From Siccirubricoccus phaeus (GTDB lineage Bacteria; Pseudomonadota; Alphaproteobacteria; Acetobacterales; Acetobacteraceae): a DNA stretch of 41,928 nucleotides. Positions 25,568-33,123 of the stretch are shown in pieces; the stretch's first letter is position 1; each line of letters begins with the position of its first letter. The stretch spans positions 1 to 41,928 of the forward strand of contig NZ_SRXO01000035.1 of the NCBI RefSeq assembly GCF_008360935.1, given 5' to 3'. The position numbers and the translations under genes were made by a program. The notes under the pieces are model-generated. The model was not told the origin of the DNA, did not search any database, and was given only the letters and a program-made list of their open reading frames with translations.

Positions 25568-26449
25568 TTGGCATCACCGTCCTGGACCACGCCGGGGAAG
25601 ATCCTGCTGGCGACCGATCTCAGCAGCCGGTGCGATCGCGCGCTGGACCGCGCGGCCCAGCTCGCCGGGCAGTGGCAGGCCCGCCTGCTCGTCCTGCATG
25701 CGATGGACCCGGCGGAGGCGTTTCTCGAGGCACGGCGGCTGGACTACCTGCCGACCTGGCGCCGGCCGCCGGATCCCGCCCGGCTGGTCGAGGCGCAGAT
25801 CCGCCGCGATCTGCGCGAGCAGCCCGGCGATGTCGCGGTCCGCGTCGAGACGGGGATGCCGGCCGCGGTGATCGAGGAGGTCGCGCAGGCGGAAGGGTGC
25901 GGCCTCATCGTGACCGGGGTGGCGCGCGACGAAAGCCTGGGGCGCCAGCTCCTCGGCACGACGGTGGATCGCCTGGTCCGCCGCTCGACCATTCCCATCC
26001 TGACCGTCAAGAGCCGGCTGCGGCCCTATGACGAGATCGTGGTGGCGACGGATTTCTCCGACCCCTCGCGGCAGGCCCTGGAGGCCGCGGCGAAGCTCTT
26101 CCCGCGATCCGCCATCACCCTGCTCCACGCCTTCGAGATGCCCTTCGCCGGGCTGCTCGACCGGCACGACCTCGGGGACCGCTTCCGGGCGCTGGAGGTC
26201 GAGGCCTGCGACGAATTCCTCGCCGCCTCGGCGCTGTCGGAGGAGGTGCGGCGCCGGGTCCGGGTGCTGATCGAGCATGGTCCGCCGGAAGCCGTGATTC
26301 GCGCCTATCTGCGGGAGAGGAACGTCAACCTGGTCGTGCTGGGCACGCATGGGCGGAGCGCCGCCTTCGACATCCTCATCGGCAGCACCGCGAAGGGGAT
26401 CCTCCATTCGGCCCCGGCGGATGTGCTGCTGATCCGGCAGCCGCAGTAA
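25568..26449 (+). CDS. tandem universal stress protein
   Basis: Two UspA domains in one chain of 293 residues. Domain 1 (about 10-145) starts KILLATDLSSRCDRALDRAA and ends LLGTTVDRLVRRSTIPILTV. Domain 2 (about 150-290) starts EIVVATDFSDPSRQALEAAA and ends GTHGRSAAFDILIGSTAKGI with HSAPADVLLIR, keeping the ATP-loop Gly pattern GxxG-x9-GS. Such proteins bind nucleotides and aid survival under stress or low oxygen. The TTG start is preferred because GGAGGA lies 7 bases before it; in-frame ATGs at 25541 and 25550 have no ribosome-binding site. The tandem repeat array begins 21 bp after the stop. Confidence 0.88.
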   Translation: MASPSWTTPGKILLATDLSSRCDRALDRAAQLAGQWQARLLVLHAMDPAEAFLEARRLDYLPTWRRPPDPARLVEAQIRRDLREQPGDVAVRVETGMPAAVIEEVAQAEGCGLIVTGVARDESLGRQLLGTTVDRLVRRSTIPILTVKSRLRPYDEIVVATDFSDPSRQALEAAAKLFPRSAITLLHAFEMPFAGLLDRHDLGDRFRALEVEACDEFLAASALSEEVRRRVRVLIEHGPPEAVIRAYLRERNVNLVVLGTHGRSAAFDILIGSTAKGILHSAPADVLLIRQPQ

Positions 26450-26470
26450 CCCGCGCCGCGGCGAAGCCGC

Positions 26471-27020
26471 TCCGGACCCGGCGCGGCCGGGCCGGTCCCA
26501 TGGCATCGCCCGGCCGTGGCGGCACGGCCGGAACCGGGCGGCGCCGGTCGTCGCCTCGCGGTTGCCGCGGCGGCAGCGGGGCCGGACCCGGCGCGGCCGG
26601 GCCGGTCCCATGGCATCGCCCGGCCGTGGCGGCACGGCCGGAACCGGGCGGCGCCGGCTGTCGCCTCGCGGTTGCCGCGGCGGTAGCGGGGCCGGACCCG
26701 GCGCGGCCGGGCCGGTCCCATGGCATTGCCCGGCCGTGGCGGCACGGCCGGAACCGGGCGGGGCCGGCTGTCGCCTCGCGGTTGCCGCGGCGGTAGCGGG
26801 GCCGGACCCGGCGCGGCCGGGCCGGTCCCATGGCATCGCCCGGCCGTGGCGGCACGGCCGGAACCGGGCGGGGCCGGCTGTCGCCTCGCGGTTGCCGCGG
26901 CGGTAGCGGGGCCGGACCCGGCGTGGCCGGGCCGGTCCCATGGCATCGCCCGGCCGTGGCGGCACGGCCGGAACCGGGCGGCGCCCGCCGTCGCCGCGCG
27001 GTTGCCGCGGCGGCAGCGGG
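26471..27020. repeat. five-copy 110-bp tandem repeat
   Basis: Exact period 110 bp, with units starting at 26471, 26581, 26691, 26801 and 26911. Neighbouring inner units differ at only one to a few bases (for example CATCG/CATTG and GGCGCC/GGGGCC), while the first and last are more diverged. Each unit contains CGGCCGTG-GCGG-CACGGCCG, an 8-bp perfect hairpin, and several CCGG-rich palindromes. 110 is not a multiple of three, so frames shift from unit to unit and the open frames across it are compositional. It fills the space between the ends of two convergent genes. Confidence 0.95.
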
Positions 27021-27059
27021 GCCGGGCAGCGGCGGGCGGCACCCGTCTCCCGGCCGCTC

Positions 27060-27794
27060 TCAGTTGAATGCCATGCCGCCGGAAAGCGCCACGGTCTGGC
27101 CGGTCATATAGGCGTTGGCCATCAGCAGCATCACCACCTGCGCCACCTCCTCCGGCGTGCCGAAGCGGCCGAGCGGGATGCGCACCGGCGTCGGGGCCAG
27201 GCCCGCCTTCACCATGTCGGTCTCGATCAGGGAGGGCGCCACCGCATTCACCGTGATCCCCTCCTTGACCAGCCGGGCGGCATAGCCGCGGGTCAGCCCC
27301 TCCAGCCCGGCCTTGGAGGCGTTGTAGTGCAGGCCGACGCCCCCCGCCCCGCGCGCCGCGCCGGAGGAGATATTGACGATCCGGCCCCAGCCCTGGGCGC
27401 GCATATGCGGCAGCACCGCCTGGGTGCAGAGGAAGGCGGATTTCAGGTTGACCGCGATCGTCGCGTCGAAATCGGCCTCGGTCAGGTCGTCGATGCCGCG
27501 GATCAGGGCGACGCCCGCATTGTTGATCAGGATATCCACCGGCCCGAGCCGCTCCGCGACGCTCTGGACCATGCCGGCGACGGCGGCGCTGTCGGAGACA
27601 TCCGCCTGAACGGTGACGGCCTTGCCGGCACCTTGATTGATGGTGCCGGCAACCGCCTCCGCCGCCGCCGCGCCGGCGCGGTAATTGACCCCGACGGCCG
27701 CGCCCGCCTCGGCCAGGGCAAGCGCTATCGCGGCGCCGATGCCGCGGGACCCGCCGGTGACCAGGGCGACGCGGCCGGTGAGTGGCAAAGCCAT
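27060..27794 (-). CDS. SDR family oxidoreductase (FabG-like)
   Basis: A classical short-chain reductase of 244 residues: TGGSRGIG at 13-20, NNAG at 91-94, and the full active site NISS (Ser143/144), Tyr157 and Lys161 in [15 protein letters not shown]. Sequence style is that of 3-oxoacyl-ACP reductases, but many relatives act on other ketones or alcohols and no fatty acid genes are nearby. GGAGG lies about 10 bases before the ATG. The LLM oxidoreductase gene lies upstream on the same strand, separated by a gene fragment. Confidence 0.86.
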   Translation of the reverse strand: MALPLTGRVALVTGGSRGIGAAIALALAEAGAAVGVNYRAGAAAAEAVAGTINQGAGKAVTVQADVSDSAAVAGMVQSVAERLGPVDILINNAGVALIRGIDDLTEADFDATIAVNLKSAFLCTQAVLPHMRAQGWGRIVNISSGAARGAGGVGLHYNASKAGLEGLTRGYAARLVKEGITVNAVAPSLIETDMVKAGLAPTPVRIPLGRFGTPEEVAQVVMLLMANAYMTGQTVALSGGMAFN

Positions 27795-27844
27795 GGAAAG
27801 CCTCCCTCGCTCTTGCAGTGGAATGGGAGCTTCGGTCGATCCGG

Positions 27845-27980
27845 GCGGCGCAGGCAATGACGGCGGCGATCCGCTGCCTGCTCTATGAGGCGGCGGGGAT
27901 CGGCGCCAACCTGATCGGCGGCTGGCTGGCGATGCGCTTCGGCATCGCCCGCATGCTGGCCGTCGGGCTGGCGACGCAGA
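27845..27980 (+). pseudogene. fragment of an MFS transporter gene (ArsJ-like)
   Basis: A short plus-strand stretch reads [20 protein letters not shown] then RFGIARMLAVGLATQ, which resembles one helix-loop-helix of MFS carriers of the ArsJ type (YEAAG...NLIGGWLAARFG). It has no start region with a ribosome-binding site, no other helices, and is bounded by two minus-strand genes. It is best read as a leftover of a deleted gene. The assignment rests on motif memory only. Confidence 0.42.
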
Positions 27981-28004
27981 GCGATCCCCGCCGGGCGGCC
28001 GGGT

Positions 28005-29042
28005 TCAGGACGCCGCGGGGAGGGGCGCGCTTTCCCTGATTTCCGGCGCGATCTCCCGCATGAAGAGCTGCAGCGCGCGGGAGGAGAATTCCGCCGGCAT
28101 CGGCCCGGTGCGGAAGCGGATGCTGACGCCGCCGATGCCGGTTCTGGCCAGGCTGCGGAAATCCTCCACCATGCTTTCCGGCGAACCGCAGAGCACTGGC
28201 GGGGCGGGCTGCGCATTGGCCTTGGCCACCATCGCCTCGAAGGCCGAGCTCTGCGCCGCGCGGTAGGTCTGCATCTGCCGGAAATAGGGCATGCCGACCG
28301 CATGCGCCTCCTCGTCGGTCGGCGCCAGGACGACGGTGCGGGATACCCAGCTCTCGGCAATGGCGTGGTCGATCCGGTCGGCGCTGACACCGGCCTCCTG
28401 CGCCGCCTTGCGGTAGGCCTCGACATTGCGCGCCGCGCCGGCGGCGGTCGCCGCCGCCATCAGCACCGGGCGGCCCTGCCGGGCCTGCGCCGCGATCGAA
28501 CCCTCCGAGGCGACGCTGCGCAGGAGCTGCGGATGCGGCTTGGTGTAGGGCCGCGGCCGCAGCATCATCGGGACGTCGAAATTCCAGTATTTGCCGGCAT
28601 GCCTGAGCTGCTCGCTGGTCCAGCATTGCAGCAGGATCTGCTCGATCTCCTCGAAGCGTTCCTGGGCGCTGTCCGGGTCGATCTCATAGCCGCTGTATTC
28701 GTGCAGGTTGACCATGCTGCCGCGGCCGAGGCCGACGATCAGCCGCCCCTTGGCCAGGTTGTCGATGAGCGAGATCTGCTCGGCCATGCGGATCGGGTGG
28801 TAGAGCGAGGTCTGCAGCACGGCGAAGCCGATCTTGATGCGGCTGGTCGCCATGGCCAGGGCGGCGGCGAATGTCGGCGGATCGACATAGGCGCAATTGC
28901 CGTCGAAATGGTGTTCGGCGAGGAAGACGGCATCCATGCCCTCATCCTCGGCCAGCTTGGCCTCGCGGACCGCCTCGTCGATCACCTGCGCATCCGCCGA
29001 TGGGTAGCGAGATTCGTGAAACAGGAAGACGCCAACTCTCAT
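28005..29042 (-). CDS. LLM class flavin-dependent oxidoreductase
   Basis: A luciferase-like TIM-barrel monooxygenase of 345 residues. Family features are MRVGVFLFHESRY, DAVFLAEHHFDGN, VLQTSLYHPIRMAEQISLID and GRLIVGLGRGSMVNLHEY, with a conserved C-terminal substrate lid. Such enzymes use reduced FMN and oxygen on varied organic substrates; the substrate here is unknown. The start is set by the conserved N-terminus (GGGAG lies about 10 bases upstream). It is divergent from the M20 peptidase gene (166 bp). Confidence 0.88.
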   Translation of the reverse strand: MRVGVFLFHESRYPSADAQVIDEAVREAKLAEDEGMDAVFLAEHHFDGNCAYVDPPTFAAALAMATSRIKIGFAVLQTSLYHPIRMAEQISLIDNLAKGRLIVGLGRGSMVNLHEYSGYEIDPDSAQERFEEIEQILLQCWTSEQLRHAGKYWNFDVPMMLRPRPYTKPHPQLLRSVASEGSIAAQARQGRPVLMAAATAAGAARNVEAYRKAAQEAGVSADRIDHAIAESWVSRTVVLAPTDEEAHAVGMPYFRQMQTYRAAQSSAFEAMVAKANAQPAPPVLCGSPESMVEDFRSLARTGIGGVSIRFRTGPMPAEFSSRALQLFMREIAPEIRESAPLPAAS

Positions 29043-29208
29043 GCCCTGACTCCCGCAGCCGATGGCCGGCCCGAATGAATGGCCCGGAGGCAGGCTAATG
29101 CAGCCCGGCCGTTCCGGCGATGGCCGACGCGCCAGCGAGGCGGGCCCCGCCGCGTTGACCGCACCCCGTCCGCCCCGCAGCATGGCGCCAGCCGAAGGGG
29201 GGTCCGTC

Positions 29209-30603
29209 ATGCCTGCTTCCCGCGAGGGCGCCATTGCCCGCGCCCATGCCTATTTCGATCAGGGCGCGTTTCTCGCCGCGCTCCGCACCCTGGTCGCCGT
29301 GCCAACCGAAAGCCAGATGCCGGAGCGCCTGCCCGACCTCATCCGCTACTGCGCCGAGACCCTGCCGCCCATGCTGGCGCCGCTCGGCTTCGCCAGCCAG
29401 CTACTGGAGAATCCCGAAGCCGGGCGCGGCCCCGTGCTGCTGGCGACGCGCCTCGAGGACCCGGCGCTGCCCACCATCCTCATCTACGGCCATGGCGACG
29501 TGGTGCGCGGCCTCGCCCCGCAATGGAGCAACCACCGCGACCCCTGGAAGGTCACCCTGGAAGGCGATCGCTGGTACGGCCGCGGCACGGTGGACAATAA
29601 GGGCCAGCATCTCATCGCGCTGGAGGCGCTGCGCGCCGTCCTCGCGGAGCGCGGCCGCCTCGGCTTCAACGTGAAATTCTTCGTCGAGACGGGGGAGGAG
29701 GTCGGCTCCCCCGGCCTCGCCGAATTCCTCGAACGCCACCGCGATCTCTGCGCCGCCGATGTCTTCATCGCGCTCGACGGCCCACGGCAGAGCACCGCCG
29801 TGCCGGAGATGACGCTCGGCGCCCGCGGCGGCGTCGCCTTCGACCTGGTGGTGGATTTCCGCCCCGGCGAGCATCATTCCGGCCATTTCGGCGGCATCCT
29901 GGACGATGCCGGCTTCGTCCTCGCCCACGCCCTGTCGCGCATCGTGACGCCGCGCGGAAAAATCCGCGTCCCCGGCTGGCAGCCGGCCCAGGTGCCGCAG
30001 GCGGTGCGGGCGGCGGTGGATTCGCTGGAGTTCGAGGAGATGCCGGGCATTCCGGAAGGCAGCCCGGATTGGGGTGAGCCCGGCCTCTCCAAGGCGCAGC
30101 GCGTCTATGCCCAGACCAGCGTCATCGTCCTGGCCTTCACCTGCGGCCACCCGGATGCGCCGACCAATGCCGTGCAGGGCCGCGCGCGCGCCCGGCTGCA
30201 GGTGCGCCATACCGTGGACGTGCCGGCCGAGACCATCATCCCAAACCTCCGCCGCCATCTGGATGCCGAGGGCTTCCCCATGGTGCGGATCGAGGAAGCG
30301 ATGAGCCGCAGCATGTTCCCGGCCAGCCGCACCGATCCGGACGACCCCTGGGTGAAGGCCGTCGCCCGCTCCATGCAGCGCAGCACCAACCGGGCGCCGA
30401 ACATCGTGCCGAATTCCTCCGGCTCCTCGCCTTCGGACCTCTTCCTCAAGATCCTCGGCGCGCCCTGCATCTGGATCCCCAACTCCTATCCCGGCTGCAA
30501 CCAGCACGGGCCGGATGAACACGCCCTGGCGCCGCTGCTGCGCGAAGGTCTCGGGCTGATGGCCGGCATCTGGTGGGATCTCGGCGAGAATCCGCCGCGC
30601 TGA
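29209..30603 (+). CDS. M20 family metallopeptidase (ArgE/DapE/CPG2-type)
   Basis: 464 residues with a two-zinc M20 catalytic domain and dimerisation insert. YGHGDV gives the first His and the adjacent Asp, GTVDNKGQH the bridging Asp, and ETGEEVGSPG the catalytic Glu pair; a His near the end (CNQHGPDEH) completes the site. No signal peptide, so it is cytoplasmic. It probably removes an acyl or amino-acid group from a small amide or dipeptide; specificity is not readable. GGGGGG precedes the ATG; an in-frame ATG 27 bases earlier is possible. The exported repeat protein follows after 74 bp. Confidence 0.88.
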   Translation: MPASREGAIARAHAYFDQGAFLAALRTLVAVPTESQMPERLPDLIRYCAETLPPMLAPLGFASQLLENPEAGRGPVLLATRLEDPALPTILIYGHGDVVRGLAPQWSNHRDPWKVTLEGDRWYGRGTVDNKGQHLIALEALRAVLAERGRLGFNVKFFVETGEEVGSPGLAEFLERHRDLCAADVFIALDGPRQSTAVPEMTLGARGGVAFDLVVDFRPGEHHSGHFGGILDDAGFVLAHALSRIVTPRGKIRVPGWQPAQVPQAVRAAVDSLEFEEMPGIPEGSPDWGEPGLSKAQRVYAQTSVIVLAFTCGHPDAPTNAVQGRARARLQVRHTVDVPAETIIPNLRRHLDAEGFPMVRIEEAMSRSMFPASRTDPDDPWVKAVARSMQRSTNRAPNIVPNSSGSSPSDLFLKILGAPCIWIPNSYPGCNQHGPDEHALAPLLREGLGLMAGIWWDLGENPPR

Positions 30604-30677
30604 CCGGGGACGCAAGGGCCGCTTGCAAGCCGGGGGAGCGCCCCGGCATCCTCCGGCGCCTCGCGGAGGAGTCCTGC

Positions 30678-32072
30678 ATGCGCCTGTCCCTGATCCTGTC
30701 CCTGCTGCTGGCGCTCGGCGCCGCGGCGAAGGCGCAGCAGGCCCCGCCGCCCCAGCCGCCGCGCGAGGCGACCATCGCCAACGAGACGGACCAGACGCTG
30801 TATGAGCTCTACCTCTTCCAGCCCGGCCAGGCGGAGGGGCCGGACCGCCTCGGCAGCAATGTGCTGCCGCCGCGCGGCAGCCTGCGCGTGCCGCTGGCCG
30901 CGCGGACCTGCCACTGGGAGGTGCGCGGCGTGCTGGAGGATGGCGAGGAGCTGCGCCGCCGGGTGAATCTCTGCCAGTCCCCGCGCCTGCGCCTGGCCGA
31001 GACCGGCCCTCGCCGCGATGTGGAGGTGGCGAATGACGCGGATCAGGAGTTGCGGGAGCTTTACCTGGCCCGCCCCGGCGCGGCCGAGCGCGGGCGGGAC
31101 CGGCTCGGCAGCTCCACCGTCTCGCCCGGGGAGCGCTACCGGCTGCGGCTGCGCGGCAGCGACTGCGTCTTCGACGTGCAGGCGGTGTTCTCCGACGACA
31201 CCGAGGAAATGCGGCGCGGCGTCGATCTCTGCCGCACGCCGCGCCTCGCCTTCGGCGACCCGAACCTGCCGGTGCGGGAGGCGCAGGTGGAGAATCGCGG
31301 CCGCCGCACCATCCGGGAACTCTATGCGCGGCGCGTCGGCGCCGGCGGCTGGGGGCCGGACCGGCTGGGGGCTTCCATCATCTCGCCGCGGGAGAATTTC
31401 ACCCTGCGGGTCCGCGCCCAGGAATGCCGCTTCGACCTGCGCGCGGTGTTCGAGAACGACCAGGAGGCGGTACAGGAAGGGGTGGATCTCTGCGCCGGCG
31501 GTCCCTTCGCCTTCGGCCAGGCCCCGGCGGGCGAGGTGCGGCGGGTGACGCTGCGCAACCTGATGCCGCGCACCATCGAGCAGCTTTATCTCAGCCCGCC
31601 CGACGATGATGATTGGGGCGAGGACCGGCTGGGCGAGACTCTGCTGCCGGCCGGCGCGAGCCATGCGGTGGAATTCGCGGGCGGTTGCCGGGCGGATCTC
31701 CGCATCGTCTTCGACAATCGCGCGGCGGAGGAACGGCGGGAGGTGGATATCTGTGCCACGCCGGTGATCGCGCTGCGCCCGGGCTGGACGGCGGCGGAGG
31801 TGCTGGAGGGCGAGGCGGCGCCCGGCGCGGCACCCGCCGGCGGCGGCTTCCGGCTACGGAATACGGGGACGGTACCGGTGGTGGCGGTCTATGCCGATGC
31901 GCCGGGCACCGAACGCGGCCCGAACCGGCTGGGCGCGGAGCTGGCGCCGGGCGAGCAGGCGGAGCTGGAAGCCGCCGCCTGCCGGGCCGATCTGGTGGCG
32001 GTATTCGCCGACGGGCATGAGATGCGGTTGGAGGGGCGGGAGCTGTGCGGGGCGGAGCTGGGGGTGGAGTAG
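30678..32072 (+). CDS. exported protein of five Cys-paired repeats, unknown function
   Basis: 464 residues with a signal peptide (cleavage likely after Ala19, AKA-Q). The rest is five tandem repeats: about 29-111, 112-198, 199-286, 287-389 and 390-464. Each has the plan N-x(5)-ELY, then DRLG, a Pro-Gly turn, a Cys, a strand like DVRAVF, then a second Cys about 20 residues on (DLC or similar), suggesting one disulfide-pinned beta module per repeat. Single-repeat relatives, often annotated as Tat-signal or hypothetical proteins, seem familiar from Acetobacteraceae; five in a row is unusual. No enzyme motif is visible. GGAGGAG precedes the ATG. Probably co-transcribed with the M20 gene. Confidence 0.78.
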   Translation: MRLSLILSLLLALGAAAKAQQAPPPQPPREATIANETDQTLYELYLFQPGQAEGPDRLGSNVLPPRGSLRVPLAARTCHWEVRGVLEDGEELRRRVNLCQSPRLRLAETGPRRDVEVANDADQELRELYLARPGAAERGRDRLGSSTVSPGERYRLRLRGSDCVFDVQAVFSDDTEEMRRGVDLCRTPRLAFGDPNLPVREAQVENRGRRTIRELYARRVGAGGWGPDRLGASIISPRENFTLRVRAQECRFDLRAVFENDQEAVQEGVDLCAGGPFAFGQAPAGEVRRVTLRNLMPRTIEQLYLSPPDDDDWGEDRLGETLLPAGASHAVEFAGGCRADLRIVFDNRAAEERREVDICATPVIALRPGWTAAEVLEGEAAPGAAPAGGGFRLRNTGTVPVVAVYADAPGTERGPNRLGAELAPGEQAELEAAACRADLVAVFADGHEMRLEGRELCGAELGVE

Positions 32073-32139
32073 CGCACCGCCGCCGCCAGGCCGCCCGATA
32101 CCAGGGACCCTATGCCCGCAGGAAGCAGGAGCGCGTGCC

Positions 32140-33057
32140 ATGACGCCGCAGAAAATCGCCGTTGTCGGCCTGGGTGGAATCGGCGGCGTCGCCGCGGCGG
32201 CGCTGCAATTGGCCGGCCGCCATGATGTCCTGGCCTGCGCCCGCCGGCCGCTCGGGACGCTGGGCTTCCACCATCCGGAGGGCATGGCGCAGGTGAAGCT
32301 GCGCTGCCTGACCGACCCGACCGAGGCCGCGCCGGTGGACTGGATCCTGCTCTGCACCAAGGCGCAGGATACGGCGGCGGCCGGCGCCTGGCTGGAAAGC
32401 CTGGCCGGCCCCGGCACCCGCGTGGCGGTGCTGCAGAACGGCCTGGGCCATGCGGAGCGGGTGCGGCCCTTCCTGGGCGAGGCGCCGGTCGTGCCGGTGA
32501 TCGTCTACTACAATGGCGAGCGCATCGCGCCCGGGGAGGTGCGGCTCCGCCATGTCCCGGCGCCCGATGTCGTGGTGCCGGACGATGCGCATGGCCGGGA
32601 CTTCGCGGCGCTGTTCCGCGGCAGCCTGCTCAGCGCCCAGCAGGCGGCGGATTTCCCCGTCCTCGCCTGGCGCAAGCTGCTGCTCAACATCGTGGCGAAT
32701 CCGCTGACCGCCCTGACCCGCCAGCGCCAGCGCGTGCTGCGGCGGCCGGATATCCGCGCCCTCGGCCTCGCCCTGCTGGAGGAGGCGGTGGCGGTCGGCC
32801 GGGCCGAGGGGGTGGCGCTGGCGCCCGAGGAGGCCGCTTCGGTCTGGGCCACCCTCATGACCTTCCCGGAGGAGGCCGGCACATCGATGTATCACGACAC
32901 CATGGCCGGCAAGTCGCTGGAGGCCGAGGCGCTGACCGGCTACGTCGTGGCGGCGGGGGAGCGGCACGCCATGCCGACGCCGCTCAACCGCGCGATGCTC
33001 GCCTTGCTGCGCGCGGCGAGCGACGGCAACGCGCAGGCGGCGGCCGCGCGCGGATAA
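32140..33057 (+). CDS. 2-dehydropantoate 2-reductase-like (ApbA/PanE family)
   Basis: 305 residues: Rossmann motif VVGLGGIGG at the start, LLCTKAQDT and LQNGLGHAE in the NADP domain, and in the C-terminal domain WRKLLLNIVANPLTALTRQR with the conserved catalytic-type Lys, then TSMYHDTMAGKSLEAEAL. True PanE reduces ketopantoate for CoA synthesis, but this family has many paralogues, so the substrate is not certain. AGGAG precedes the ATG. It converges with the TonB receptor gene. Confidence 0.85.
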   Translation: MTPQKIAVVGLGGIGGVAAAALQLAGRHDVLACARRPLGTLGFHHPEGMAQVKLRCLTDPTEAAPVDWILLCTKAQDTAAAGAWLESLAGPGTRVAVLQNGLGHAERVRPFLGEAPVVPVIVYYNGERIAPGEVRLRHVPAPDVVVPDDAHGRDFAALFRGSLLSAQQAADFPVLAWRKLLLNIVANPLTALTRQRQRVLRRPDIRALGLALLEEAVAVGRAEGVALAPEEAASVWATLMTFPEEAGTSMYHDTMAGKSLEAEALTGYVVAAGERHAMPTPLNRAMLALLRAASDGNAQAAAARG

Positions 33058-33067
33058 GGGGCTGAGC

Positions 33068-33113
33068 GCCCTGCCGAAGCTGCAGGGCTGCGGGCCTTTG
33101 CCTCCCCGCAGCC
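33068..33113. terminator. hairpin pair between convergent genes
   Basis: GCCCTGC/GCAGGGC (33068-33088) and GGCTGCGGG/CCCGCAGCC (33086-33113) are both perfect stems in the 66-bp gap between the reductase and receptor stop codons. They overlap slightly and may work as a two-way terminator, although T tracts are absent. Confidence 0.45.
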
Positions 33114-33123
33114 GGCCGCGCGC

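Noticed and set aside
26471-27020. CRISPR array
   Set aside because: Units are identical along their whole length with no short repeat plus unique spacer pattern, and no cas genes are present.
26305-27042. Repeat protein encoded by the 110-bp array
   Set aside because: The period is not a multiple of three, so a unit gives different peptides in successive copies; frames are open on both strands only because stop codons are rare in such GC-rich DNA.
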